A stretch of DNA of 64,000 nt from Paraconiothyrium sp. Pb-2020 (GCA_022419385.1 JAJUBI010000001.1:310001-374000); one strand, 5' to 3'. Counted from the stretch's first letter, positions 12,723 to 25,100 are shown. The notes: generated from the sequence alone by a model not told the origin. Numbers and translations are program-made.

Positions 12723-13231
12723 TGGGTTGGGTTTGGCATGGTCATGAGAAAAATGGTGTTTTTGTTGTGAGGTTTGGTTGGAGAGGTGGGATTGAGATAG
12801 ATGGTGGAGGGCGGGGTGTAGGTAATGACATGGTTTATGACTATTTGCTTCCTTTATGGTTGTGTGTGAGGTACGGGAAGGTCAGTCCGAGGTTGTGAGT
12901 TCTTGTTTACTCTGAACTGTTGCGACGGGTGAGTGGTGCGAGGTGTGCTGATGGAGCATGGGTTTGGACTGAAGTGTGTTGCTGGTAAGCTTGGATATGC
13001 AGAGGATCGAAATCTTGCGGTACGATGTGTACGGTGTGAACCCCGCGATGTGGTCACACGAGGCTGTGGCGAGGTGCATTCACAGCCTTGTGGCAGTTGC
13101 CCCGCTGCCTGGCAACTCAGCCTGCAGGGGCTGTGCCGCGCCTCTGCCTTGTTTTCACGCTGCCTTTTAGTCTCCTCTTCCTCCACGTCGCTCCTGGACC
13201 TCTCTTTGCACTTCGTTGCTGCTTACTGGCA
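12723..13231. other. intergenic, SEY1 3' side and HET-WW promoter
   Basis: G-rich purine-biased sequence follows the SEY1 stop, then a mixed region up to the HET-WW start. Frames on both strands are short and overlapping. The plus frame that leads into the HET-WW gene starts upstream only through a TTG codon; I used the ATG at 13232 instead. Confidence 0.45.
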
Positions 13232-16007
13232 ATGCTACCATCCGAAAGACCCCCCGGCGCGAAGGATGTTGCTCTCGCCGTACGACGACCTCCTACGCCG
13301 GACCTCGCGCAGAACGAAACTTTTCGGCCTTACGAATACCAACCGCTTGATCAGGAAGCAAAAGAGATCAGACTACTCAAATTGCTGCCTGCCGCGAATC
13401 TTGACGATGAGATCGAGATTGAGATCTTTCACACGCCGTTGATCGAGCCAGAGAAAGCGCCAGATACGAGACTTGGGTTTTTAGAGCTTCAGGAGACGAT
13501 GCCTAAGGGTTGGGAACTTTGTAAGGCTCGAGGTGACCAATATCTTTTTCGAAACGAATACACAGGGGAGACACAATGGACTCATCCGAGCCCGGACATT
13601 GATCAGGGACTGTATCAATGCGATGCTGTTCTCGATCCTTATCCTAATTACCAGCCTGCATATGAAGGTTAGTACTTACCGTGTTTTAGCTCCGACCAAT
13701 CTAGCTCGGGTAGGTGGAGTTACAGTTCGAGGTAGAAGCATTTTTCTTTTTCAACAACCGGGAGCATAGATAAAGACATAGTATTCAACTTTATGGCAGC
13801 ATTTCTCTGTTACTTTATGTAAACTTGTGCTGATTGGTCCTAGCCCTCTCATATGCTTGGGGAGAAGATGCGATCACAGCTAAAGCTCGAGTGGTGCCTA
13901 CGTCTACAGGCAGGATAAAAACACTTGACCTACGGCCAAACCTGGTGCTTGCCCTGAAACACCTACGGCAGCCCACCTCCCCTCGTGTGCTCTGGATTGA
14001 TGCGATATGTATAGATCAAGTCAATTATCCTGAGCGCAGTCAAGAAGTGAAAAGGATGGGAATGATTTATGCGCTGGCTACAAGAGTAGTGGTTTGGTTA
14101 GGAGCAGCGGATGAGTCCAGTAATAGAGGTCTAGATCTGCTTGCAGCTCTAGGCAGACGGGTAGTTTACACTCAAGATGATCGTTTTCTGAACGCACCGC
14201 TTGCGAACAAGGAAGACACTTCGGATACTTTTTCGGAAGACATTGAGAACATGTTCGAATCCTTTACAATCCAACTTGAAGTACCATACGCTTTAGATGA
14301 TTGCAAGGCGATACTTTACATTCTGGATCGGTCTTGGTGGGACAGACTATGGTAAGTAAAACCAAGATCAAGTCAGCACTTCCTCTATGATATTGATCTC
14401 GTGTTAGTGGGTATTCCTGACTGCATCAAATTTTCCATGTGCAATCTAGCCTGAGCTTGGATGTGCCTAAAACTATGACTACGGGGCAGGCCGTTGTATG
14501 CCATGTGAACACAGGGACTAGTGGTCTCATGTGTCTACGCCATAATTGTATCTATGCTGACGGTTCTAAAATCTAGGGATCTACCAAGAAATCCATCTCG
14601 CTAGTCCGCGAAGCCTAATACAATGCGGTTCAAGCACCAGACTCTGGAGACACATACAGAACGCAATATCGTACTTGTATGGTAACCCGCCAGAGCTACT
14701 CAATAAGAATTTACCCAGATCTTTGATTGGAAGGCGCGGTGATCTTTCCTTGGTCGACAGTGGTGATAGTCTCCTGTACCTACTCCAAACTACGAGATTC
14801 GCGGAATATGCTAATCCGCACGATCGAGTCTTTGCGCTCCTTGGACTCCTGAAACCGAGCGAGGCGGCGCTAATCAATGCAGACTACAGTCGGTCCATCG
14901 TTGATGTATTCCGAGATGTGTGCTTGGCACGAGTAAAGGTCTATAGCGATCCACGGTTTCTGAATCACTGCGATTGGTCTACGCATGGACAAGACCTCGG
15001 GCATCCCTCATGGATACCAGATTGGTCTACATGGCGTCCTCAAGGGCTTTTCTATTCACAAAGCGCTTCCGGATCAAGCAAATGTCGGATAGATGGTATA
15101 CATGGTTCACAACTCGCTATCGATGGTGTAGTGTGCGGAACTGTGGAAGAGGTGGGTCGGGAAGCGCCGTCGCATGGAGATATGGAGGCGACACTGCGAT
15201 CATGGGAAGCAATTGCAAGACTTACCGAAGATGGGTGGCCAGAAAGATTTATAGCGACTTTGGCATGCGGTGATTCTGAAGAGATTTGGCCGGGTCGTGG
15301 ATATCCAACCCTCGAACGGTACCGGAAGGCCTACTTCAACACTGACGAGGAGCCACTAGTCTCTGAAATGATTATAGGTCGTTCTTTCTTCAGATATAGT
15401 GATGTGGGATTAGGGATCTGCCCCTCAGGGGCGAAGATAGGTATGTGTAAAGGACATTTCTCTGGTTGAGTACTATTCTTCTTTTCCGTCCAACGCTCGA
15501 ATGAAAACTGATTAACTATCCACTGGCTCACGAGCTTAGCGACATATTGTGGAACTCCTGCTTTCGTACGCTTACCATTGAAAAACAGGAGACCTCGTGG
15601 TTGTTATCCTTGGATGCGACTTACCAATGGTGCTTCGGAGATCTTCTCTGGACCACGAACCTGCTACGTACGTAGTAGTGGGGCCTGCGTACGTTAGCAA
15701 TCTTGAATCCTCGCAAGCTCTGTTGGGATCTCTACCTGATGCAGTCAGAATGCATATTGTTTTCCATTGGCAAGGATTCAAGATCCAAGAAATCGAAAAT
15801 GTGAATGGTGGGATCATTTACGATGATCCGCGATTGGGTCCTCTGCCTGACGGATGGAAGTTTTTGAAAGAATACAAACCGAGCCAAAAAGAACTGAGGC
15901 GGTTCGTGGATACAAGAACTGGAGAAAAAACCTGGAGAGATCCGAGATTAACACCAGAAGAACTTCGAAAGCGGGGGACGAAAGTGGAAGAGTTCGTTCT
16001 TGTTTGA
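13232..16007 (+). CDS. HET-domain protein carrying two WW modules (one frame conflict)
   Basis: Exons are 13232-13667, 13844-14351, about 14577 or 14605 to 15440, and 15589-16007. The opening YEYQPLDQEAKEIRLLKLLP is the usual HET N-terminal strand. A WW domain (MPKGWELCK ... FRNEYTGETQWTHP, residues about 89-122) follows. The HET core then starts at YEALSYAWGE, continues with VLWIDAICIDQ, VVVWLGAAD and SWWDRLW, and has a C-terminal block with GDLVVVILGCD. A second WW-like motif (LPDGWKF ... RFVDTRTGEKTWRDPRL) ends the protein. HET proteins trigger fungal incompatibility cell death; WW domains bind proline-rich ligands. The canonical third acceptor (TCTAG at 14576) gives a +1 frame error. An in-frame alternative (GCTAG at 14604) yields 732 aa but drops about nine residues. 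Domain calls are strong; integrity is uncertain. Confidence 0.82.
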
Positions 16008-16198
16008 AGGTCTGCTTGTAGTCGATGTCAACATTTTTGTATTATGGGCATAACTGTTTTTGAGTTGATTTCACAAAGGTGAGATAGCGACTAAGTTTAC
16101 AAGTAACCGGAATCATCTTCTCTAGCCGAGTCTGTTTCGAAGACCCGAAGTTCTATCTCTGGCTGCAGATACACCCACAACTTGATTCCGCCTCACAG

Positions 16199-16870
16199 TT
16201 AAAAGTTCCTGAACCCCTTCCCCCCACTAACCATATCCTCGCCCTTCTTCCTCACCTCCTCACTATGCTTCACCCACGCCCCACTAGCATCCATCCATTC
16301 TCCCTCCCCAAATTTCTTCTTACACCACTCCAGCACCCTCTCCAGCTCACCTCGTATCCTCTCCTCAAGCTCGACCTCCCTCTCTTTCCCCCTTCCCTTC
16401 CGATATTTCTCAACATCATCAATCAACCGTTCCGCCGCGCCCTTCTCCTTCCCATACACGAATTCGAGGAATCGCACTCCACCCGTCGATTTCCCCTTCA
16501 TCTCATGCACCACATTGAATTCGAGCCGCTGAGATCCCTTATGCTTCGGGACCCAGCCGTCGCTCGCATCCTGGACATCGCTTGCCCATGCCCGTGCGTT
16601 GGGCATGTCGCCCTCGCTTCGGTGCAGGATTGAGTGGAGGAGCATTCCTTCGATTGCAGGCGGTGCTTGCATGTGGCGTACAAGGAAGTGTGTGGATGGA
16701 AGGTCAGCGTTGAGGAGGTGGAGGGTTGCTTCTAGGGGGGGGTGTAGGAGGAGGGATGATATCGCGGAGGTTAAGGAGGGGTTTGTGGCGTGTGGTGGAG
16801 GCTTGGTGAGGTGTACTGATGGGACGAGGACTTCCTCGAGGCTGGAGAGTGTTGGTTTGGGTTGTGTCAT
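16199..16870 (-). CDS. conserved fungal protein of unknown function
   Basis: A single-exon frame of 223 aa with a proper ATG at 16870, convergent with the HET-WW gene 190 bases away. I recognise the general type (segments such as STHFLVRHMQAPPAIEGMLLHS and ARAWASDVQDASDGW recall fungal hypothetical proteins) but no named domain. The N-terminal half is hydrophobic and helical without a clear membrane span. The C-terminal half is strongly charged (Lys/Glu/Arg) and probably coiled, ending in a Gly-Lys-rich tail. There is no signal peptide. Codon use and the absence of stops over 670 bases support it as a real gene; function is unknown. Confidence 0.7.
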   Translation of the reverse strand: MTQPKPTLSSLEEVLVPSVHLTKPPPHATNPSLTSAISSLLLHPPLEATLHLLNADLPSTHFLVRHMQAPPAIEGMLLHSILHRSEGDMPNARAWASDVQDASDGWVPKHKGSQRLEFNVVHEMKGKSTGGVRFLEFVYGKEKGAAERLIDDVEKYRKGRGKEREVELEERIRGELERVLEWCKKKFGEGEWMDASGAWVKHSEEVRKKGEDMVSGGKGFRNF

Positions 16871-18929
16871 GTTGGATATGTGATCGTGGTGGTTGATGCT
16901 TTGTTGTGCCTAGGTAGGTGTTCAATGAGTTGACGGACCCACGTGGAAACTTTATTCGGCAAAGCAGGACTTGAAGCTTGCGTAGTTGATGGTGCCTAAT
17001 TATGGACTTTGAGTTTTCTCGTCCTCAATTCTACCAGTTATGTATGTAATGTGTCATTTTGGGGCACAAAGCGAAGTCGGAACGATTACGTCATGGACTA
17101 AGAGGTTCGACGCATCAACGAAGAGTGACCAACGCTTCTCACGAACACGAATAGATATATGGATTATTCAGGGTAGATCGGTACCAGTCATTTATGTTAA
17201 TCACGCAGCATAGCTATCATTCCCTTCCCTTCCCCTCATAACGTGCAAATCGCGTAGCACCTTCGAAATGAGCACCCGCTTTCTATCAGTCAAAATGGGG
17301 TTTAGCACTCATGTTTATTTCACTTGAAGCCTTCTTTTAGATCCCTAAGTTACACACTACACGAGAAGATGAAGGTGACTTAATTCCCAATGTCGACCTT
17401 CATGCGCACATATCTATACCGTGTTTAGATTCCAACGCCCAGGAGGCTACCCGCAAAAGCCATTTCCTAATACTTTCGATATTTCGCGTGCCCTAATATA
17501 TATGGCTGCATCCTGTAGCTGGTACATAGCGCTTGCTTAAAAACTCACAAGACCACAACTACTGATTCGAACTTTCCCCTTGGCAAATGGCAAACGCGTC
17601 AGTGTCATACAGCGATCCAACCCGTTTAGGAGACCAAGGAGACTGTAAGACTCTAACAGTATTCTAGCGGACGCCCATAGAGACCGCGCCGCTATGGAAC
17701 AGTCAAATAGAAATTGCATGAAAGCCTAGACGAAACACGCACATGATCGTGCGCAAGCTCTCCCGGAGGACAAAGTCAAGAAGCGAATAACTAGCGTGAG
17801 CAAAGATGGTGCAGAAATGCAAAGGCAGAGTATTGCTTATTACAACACTCTAGCACCAGGGTACAGCAAGCGATGTGCTGAAGTAAAAGCTAGAAGGTGT
17901 TCCGACTTGTTAGTTGTGAGGTAGTAAATTCGATACACATCATTCACATTGATGGTATCACAGCAAGCATAAGCAAACCTCCACTCGTGAGGGTTGCAGG
18001 CCTGAAGGTGCGTAAATTCGAAGCCTAGGGTTAGCTTTTAGGCGTGCACTGCTAAGATATTGCTAGGGGAAGATTGTGGATGCGATGACTACTGGAGAGA
18101 TAGAGTTAGAATCTATTACTATGATGATGTATTACACAGCTATGTATGAACTTCATTTGCTGTAACGTCCATACCGCCACGAGAGATATGTATAACGTAG
18201 AAACTGTTTGAATAGCTTGGTTTGCCGACAGGATTGCCGCGTCTGTAGGTCTTCCCAGGCTTGCTGTCGTGTCAGGAGACAGGTCTTGTATAAGTAGCTA
18301 CACAGTCGCTCCGCTGGGCGTGATCTGTATGCATTCTGCTCGGTCGCGAGCTGCCCCATTTGTTATATATGATACGTTTCCCGGACGAGAATATCTGCTT
18401 TGACAAAGGTCAATCCAAGTGGATCACGTAGGTATATTTGATACTCTTTACACCATCGCGGACTGACGAGCTCGCATGGTTGGTTCGAACTGGGGATTTA
18501 CTTCAGCTCGAGGCCTCTCAACGTGGAATTCGCAAAGCTGCTCCCTTCGTATTGGTTGAAAATTTATTCAAGCTTTGGCCCAAGGCGTTTCCTCGGGTGA
18601 CCTCTTCGATTCCTCTATGATCCACGCATCAACCACGGGCAAGTACTCACCGTGGCAACACCCAATCGACGTCCTCCTATGGGATGTTCAACCTCAAGAC
18701 GTGAAAGCAACGCACAACGCTTTCACGTCGAAGTGGCTCAAGCCCTCCGCCAAGAATGGTCCTGTCGCCAGCCACCACAAGGTGTATATATATCAGCCAG
18801 ACACACTCTGTACCGTAACCCTCACCACCTCGAGCTCTTTCAACTTCCACCAACCTGAGCTCGCAGTACTGCGTGAGAAGCTTCCACATCCAATATCATT
18901 CCGAATCCCCCTGGGAACCCTCTAGCAAC
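16871..18929. other. gene-poor intergenic stretch
   Basis: About 2 kb without a supportable gene. A minus-strand frame at 17719-17537 and a plus frame at 18575-18925 are short, lack domains and are compositionally ordinary. A TATATATA run near 18785 lies 145 bases before the DUF6604 start and could be its core promoter. No tRNA or repeat is evident by eye. Confidence 0.45.
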
Positions 18930-21189
18930 ATGGGTCCCAAACTTCGCGAGACCACGCCTCCCGAAGCGCCCCTTGCGGTGCCGATATCCGCAACATCTCC
19001 CAAGGAAGTATGGGACAGCATACGAGCCTTGTGTGGGAAGTACAAGCGCAACGGGCGAACTTGTAAGTATAGTCGAACACTTCTTGTCGTGCTGGCCTAC
19101 CCAAGCATCCGCGCACTTCATCCTACGGCCCCAGTTTCTTTCGCAATAATGCAATTAGCCCTTGCTAACATAACATGCCCTCGAAGTCTTACACTGGGTC
19201 CGATGCTTGAGCAAAGTTCCCATCAAGACCTGGAAGGAAAACGGGGAAACGCGAATCGACCTTGTGTCTCTAAAGCAAGGCGTGGACGACATTGTCGCTC
19301 GACGGCTTTATCTGCCAGGCTACGTTCGAGCGGCCCTGGCTGATATCATCGACCAGCGCAAGGAGGTGTCGGATCTCTATGTCAAGTTGGAATGGCCTCA
19401 TCTTTCCCAATCGACCTTAGGTCACCGAAAGTATATGGAGGAAATGGCTCGCATGAAGGGTCTCCTGGATACGCTTGATCCGCCTCCCACGGTCATCGAT
19501 ACTGGCAACCATTCGGCAGGTGTCGCGAACAGTAATTATTTCCACCTCTTGGGGGCTGAATATGACGATCTCAAAGACGAAGACGAGGCTGAGGTTATGG
19601 TTATTGATGGCGACCAGCTCTGGGAAGAAATGAAGATTGCCGAAGCAGTTGCATTACTGGTGTACCTGCTTTGGCAGGCACTTTTCCGGTACAAAGCCGG
19701 CGTAGCAAGCCCTGCTTCGCTCGCAGCGGCTGCATGGGTCGCAATTGAGGCGCATACCCTGACACTTGGTATCTGCTGCTCTTTGACTCTTCAGACCGGT
19801 CTTGATGAGAGACGTTTGGTGAAGAAGTTGGACGATATGCATGCGAAAGGCGAGTACCAAGCCTTGGAAATCCTTCCACTCCATCAGTATGTGGACCAAT
19901 TCCGTCGTACGGCCGAAAACGTTTTCCCAACCTCGCATGCCGTTATCAGGTCCAAACTGGAGAGTATGAAATTGAAGGCGGCAAATATGTTCCAGAATGA
20001 TTTACAACATCCCCAACACTCAATCGAACATACAAGCAGCGTGTTGAAGCAGCTTCTTGTTGACTCTCACTCCGTGGCCATGGATGTGCCTGACGATGAT
20101 GTGGCGTCGCTCTGTCAATCATGGTATCAGTCCCTTCCATTGATCTCGACGATCAGCCGATATGTTGCCTCTCGGAGTCATAAGGACGCGTTATTCGCTA
20201 CTGTTGATGCCATGTTTTTGCTGCAGACGACTGCCGCTGCTGCCCGCGGTTCGGACGACGGAATTATCGAGAAATCATTCTACCGAGTGACCGGCTTCGC
20301 TGGATCCGTGAAACACTTCATAAAGAAGATCCCGCAGCCAATTATCATACTTTTCGAACCGCAACTTTTCCGAAAGCTGGACAACGTCAGTAACCTCTGT
20401 GACCTGATCGAACACGCCCCGATGAGCACTGCAACAGCCTTTCCATGGGCACTTGGTACTCAGGTGCTAGCTATCCTGAAAGCCTTGAATGCTGCAACTC
20501 CAGACATGATCCACCAGCACATGATTGTGGGGGTCGTGGTCCACGCATACAACGCTCTTCGCCGCAAGGTCCAGGGCTTCGAGCGAATCGCGATCTTCGA
20601 GGCGCTAAGTACGGTGGTTGAATCTGAAGTATTTATCGAGAAGTCCCCGCCCACGGCTGACTTTCACGAAACATTTCTTCGATATTCCAAGAACCATGCT
20701 TCTATTCTGCACGACGTTTCTGAGGCGAATGATGGCGAGAATGACCGCCGTGGACCCTCGGTAGCACATTCCTGTCCCTTCCCAACCGGCGAATTCCAAG
20801 TAGAGATCACTGAGGCGCTTCGAGAGACAAGCATTAATCCGGAATCCTTGCCCCCGGCGGCAGAATGGACCGTGATTCAGACAATGGAAGAAATGCGATC
20901 TGCTGCTGACCGCGAGTTCGCCGGCCCTGTGCCCGTCGCACGTGTCAATTTCATCGCAGTATTCTTACTGTGTGCCGAAGTATCAATGATATTTGACAAG
21001 TCCACAAAGGTACTGCTTACCGCTGATCAAGCCTCATGGATGGTCAACAAGACGGTCAAGATTCTGGAGGAGCTGGACACAACAGGGACTGGTGTCATAT
21101 CCGGTACCGGATATGTGGCTGCGTTGGCCGCAGCTTTTCGAACTTTCGCCAACCGATCAAAGGACGGAATTCTATGGTCAAAGATGTGA
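18930..21189 (+). CDS. DUF6604 domain protein
   Basis: Two exons (18930-19062 and 19187-21189) give 711 aa; the intron has GTAAGT, a GCTAAC branch and an AAG acceptor, and the joined phase is exact. The protein begins MGPKLRETTPPEAP. Near residue 35 the sequence KYKRNGRTFLHWV matches the start of the fungal DUF6604 domain (YKR ... F..WL). The rest is a long mostly helical protein without membrane spans or catalytic motifs that I recognise. A segment SLPPAAEWTVIQTMEEMRSA followed by ARVNFIAVFLLCAEV is echoed in a broken copy at 36.6-37.4 kb. The family is common in filamentous ascomycetes, often large and expanded, with no known biochemical role. Presence of an intact frame argues that this copy is expressed. 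Confidence 0.8.
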
Positions 21190-23425
21190 GGGCTCAAATT
21201 TTTTTGTTGTTGTATGGAACGGTTGACTTCGTGCGTTGTCGACTGTGTTTGGTTAGCTCGAGCGTGACTGGAAGGCGCGGCTGGGTCTCCGGTTTTGCGT
21301 CATAAAGGCGCAGTAGCGTTCGGACCGCATCAACTGCACTATATCTATTCTTTTCTTTTTTGTGTCCCTTTTCCAATGGTGAAGTTAAATGGTGAGAATG
21401 GTGAGTTGACAGGCTCCTGGGATTGTTGGTGGCGGGAACCTTGTACTTTTTGGAGAAGACTGCCGAAAGCTTTTGAGTCCGCGTTAGCAAGTAACAATGA
21501 GGCTCTGGTGAATAAAACGTATTGAGAAATGGAAATGTCGTCAGATCGCCTCTCGTGAAGGTGTCTAGAAATGGGATATGGTAGTAAGGTCAAAGATACC
21601 ATCCTTTGCCATGCTCCTGCCCGTTTCCTAATTCAAATCAAAGCTAAAACCCGAAATAAATCAGACCGTCTGACTGATAACATACCATAAACAGAATTCA
21701 TTCAAATAGAGTGTGAAGAAATAGACAGTAGATTAATAGCGCAAATCAACTTTTCTGGCATCTCAAAGTATGCGTAGTCGTCCTTTCCACAGATACATCA
21801 TATCCCTACTTCGAGGCGGGGGTGACGAAAAATAGGTTGTGTCGTATACATAGTGATCAGCAGTGAAAAACGTATTTACTGATGCTGTAGGATGATATTT
21901 AAAACTGGAGGAGGATTCTTAATCTCTGAGGGGATTTCTGGTGGAGCGCTCGCATAGATCAATCTCAAACCGTTTCACGGGAACGGTAATAGATAGATAA
22001 TAGAACGCAGTAATGCAACGAAAAGAAGACAGCAAGTTGGGGATATTTTGCTGGTTGATTTAAGATGCAAGCATAATTAATTGTATAAGATGAAATGAGC
22101 GATCGAGATGAGAAAGATATCCAGAGTATGGAGGGAAAGATGGGTTAAACGAACATGGACCGTTTCTCAGCAGACATCGCCAGGTCAAAACGTCTCTTTA
22201 CCTTTGAAGTTGATGATGGAGAAAAAAGAGGGAGTGGAAAGAGGTCGCAAGAACGAACATGTCGGTAGAAGACTCGATGTTCCGTATTCACCAGAAATGG
22301 CAATCGTTTGCGATTCCTTGGGAAGTCGCCACCGCTGTGCTCGGTTTTGCAGGAGCTGCGAGTTCGGACAACATTGTGCTAGAGAGGCTACAAGTGTCTA
22401 CAAACTACGGGATTGTTATCCTGTTTACCGTAGCCCGCAGCCACGATCAGCTATACCTTGGACACCTGGATGGGCGATCGGGAGCGAAGCCGACTGTGGC
22501 CGTACTCTGACCCCTCTTTCGCAGCCCCATAGAACGCGACACTATCGATTAAGAGTACGGGGAGACGTCGGCGCGCATTCGGGTGTACACCGAGCCATCT
22601 CCCGTTACCGCCGAGCTGATCCCACTTTATCACCGGTAGTCCCGTGCTTGTACCGAGCGTTGCCCAGGCTTCCAGCGCCCACCCCGCGCCACGACCGAGT
22701 TTCAGCGGCGCAGACGTGGAGATACATCGCTCTGGCGAAGCTGGACCGCCCGCGCTCCGTTGCGAATGACGCCCGCGTATCGCCTCCTGCCAAATACCGC
22801 CTTTGGCCGTTCTAGGCCAGCCCACCTTACCATGATGTTGCTGATGGTGTTTCGCCTCATCGTCGCGCTGTCTGTCTCGATGGGGCAAGCTGTCCCGGTC
22901 GGACCCGGCATACGGCTCTCGAGATGATCTGAAGATGGATAGGAGAGACAGCATGTATCGACTTTACAGCTTCACGACACGTGGTATGAGACATGTGTGT
23001 AGACGAGCATTCCGCATAGGGCTGTCCTCGGAATCCAGCTCGGAAAGCTACCCCTCAATGCTGCGAGAGCTCCCAGAGCTACAAGGATGCGGTATCGGCG
23101 TCACAACTAGGCGCCGATGAGGCCCTCGTGCGTACCGCTCAGGAACAGGCACTACTGATGCAATTGCATGGTTAAGCTTTGAATTAAGCGGGTATTCAGG
23201 GTGGGCTGCCCGTCAAGCGCCTCCCGCCGACGCGTAGCACGATTCGCTGCGACCCCGCACCATCTGCAATCAGAGGGCATTGCCCAAGACGACCGCAACT
23301 CCCGCACCCGTGGTGGGCCACTCGCTGCGAAGCCGCTCTGCAAGCTGGAGTGGGGAAGCTAACCAGCGAGACTGCAAATGACCAGACGTGGCCTGGATGC
23401 ATGATGGCAAACGAAATCTCTGGCT
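21190..23425. other. long intergenic region upstream of formate dehydrogenase
   Basis: About 2.2 kb with no gene I can name. From 21,600 to 22,100 the sequence is A/T-rich. Between about 22,108 and 22,954 there are overlapping open frames on both strands (235 codons plus, 167 codons minus), GC-rich and arginine/proline-rich in translation, without domains or splice signals. They could reflect a GC-rich regulatory region or non-coding RNA. I do not call a gene. Confidence 0.4.
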
Positions 23426-23433
23426 CAGAAGGG

Positions 23434-23633
23434 TATATAAACCCCTCTCATCCGTACTTCCGTTCTACATCCCACCCCAACTCCTTTGTGCATAAGCCTA
23501 CATCCAGGGAAGCACTTCGACATTTACGTCACGAACTACTGCAAGAGGTACACTACCACCCCGGACGCCATCCTTGACTTTCCACTAATCCGGGTTGCGT
23601 CAGGATCACGTACCGTGCCCCTTTGTATATAAA
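23434..23633 (+). promoter_or_regulatory. two TATATAAA boxes upstream of formate dehydrogenase
   Basis: TATATAAA occurs at 23434-23441 (inside the palindrome-like GGGTATATAAACCC) and again at 23626-23633. The second lies 48 bases before the FDH start codon, an acceptable distance for a short fungal 5' leader. The first, 190 bases further upstream, may be a second core promoter. Strong TATA promoters suit an inducible, highly expressed gene such as FDH; whether both are used is inference. Confidence 0.6.
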
Positions 23634-23680
23634 CCACTTCGAGTACCTCTCACAGCTCTAAGCTACTCACTTCACACACA

Positions 23681-25100
23681 ATGGTATTTCTCCGCTCATT
23701 TTCACGGGTTGCCCGCCCTGCCACCTCCCTCCTCTCCGCACGAGCCGGTCCTCGTCTCACTGGAGGAGCTTCCTTCGCTCGCCAACCCAATGCGATCAGA
23801 ACGCTGACAGCAACTGCTACACAACAGGGCAAAGTACTTCTCGTACTCTACGATGTAGGTCGATTCCCACCCAATTGAGCCTTATCATAGCTAACAACGG
23901 CAGGGTGGCATCCACGCCGAGCAGGAGCCCCAGCTCCTAGGTACCACCGAGAACGAGCTCGGCATCCGCAAGTGGATTGAGGACCAGGGCCACACTCTCG
24001 TTACCACCTCAGACAAGGAGGGCGAGAACTCCAAGTTCGACCAGGAGCTCGTCGACGCAGAGGTCATCATTACCACTCCGTAAGTTGATCCTCCTTCTGG
24101 CGATCTACCCCGCATGCTCGCTTCCGACACGCGCCCCCGCCCCACCTCTCCACAATTTGAGTACCGATATGGAAATTGTGCGTTCTGGCTAACACAACGG
24201 ATCCGCAGCTTCCACCCCGGTTACCTCACTGCTGAGCGTCTCGCCAAGGCGAAGAACCTCAAGATCGCCATCACCGCTGGTATCGGTTCCGACCACGTCG
24301 ACCTGAATGCCGCCAACAAGACCAATGGCGGTATCACCGTTGCCGAGGTCACTGGCTCCAACGTCGTGTCCGTCGCTGAGCACGTCGTCATGACCATCCT
24401 CACCCTCGTCCGCAACTTCGTCCCCGCCCACGAGCAGATTGCCGCTGGCGAGTGGAACGTCGCTGCCGTCGCCAAGAATGAGTACGACCTCGAGAATAAG
24501 GTCGTCGGTACCGTCGCTGTCGGCCGTATCGGTGAGCGTGTGCTCCGCCGTCTCAAGCCCTTCGACTGCAAGGAGCTGCTCTACTTCGACTACCAGCCCC
24601 TGTCTCCCGAGAAGGAGAAGGAGATTGGCTGCCGCCGCGTCGACAGCCTCGAGGAGATGCTCGCACAGTGCGATGTCGTCACCATCAACTGCCCGCTCCA
24701 CGAGAAGACCCGCGGTCTCTTCAACAAGGACCTCATCTCCAAGATGAAGAAGGGCTCCTGGCTCATCAACACCGCCCGCGGCGCCATCGTCGTCAAGGAG
24801 GACGTTGCCGATGCCCTCAAGTCCGGCCACCTCCGCGGCTACGGTGGTGACGTCTGGTTCCCCCAGCCCGCGCCCAAGGACCACCCGCTCCGCTACGCCC
24901 AGAACCCCTGGGGCGGCGGCAACGCCATGGTTCCCCACATGTCCGGCACCTCGATCGATGCGCAGAAGCGCTACGCCGAGGGCACCAAGGCCATCCTCGA
25001 CTCCTACTTCTCCGGTCGCCACGACTACAAGCCCGAGGACCTCATCGTCCACGGCGGAGACTACGCCACCAAGGCGTACGGCCAGCGCGAGAAGAAATAA
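23681..25100 (+). CDS. NAD-dependent formate dehydrogenase, mitochondrial-type leader
   Basis: Three exons (23681-23854, 23904-24079, 24209-25100) give 413 aa. Residues 1 to about 45 are Arg/Ser/Ala-rich without acidic residues (RSFSRVARPATSLLSARAG), a likely mitochondrial presequence. The enzyme oxidises formate to CO2 with reduction of NAD+. Visible family features are ITAGIGSDHVDL, the NAD-binding loop VVGTVAVGRIGERVLRRL (GRIG retained), TINCPLHEKTRGLFN, NTARGAIV, GYGGDVW and the catalytic-region PHMSGTSIDAQ with its histidine. The third exon has extreme C/G preference at third positions, a mark of high expression, and this creates a long mirror frame on the other strand. Phases at both introns are exact. 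Confidence 0.96.

Noticed and set aside
18470..18500. GGTTCGAAC word resembling a tRNA B box
   Set aside because: No A box at the right distance and no clover-leaf pairing could be drawn; similar words at 34,388 and 46,111 were dismissed for the same reason.
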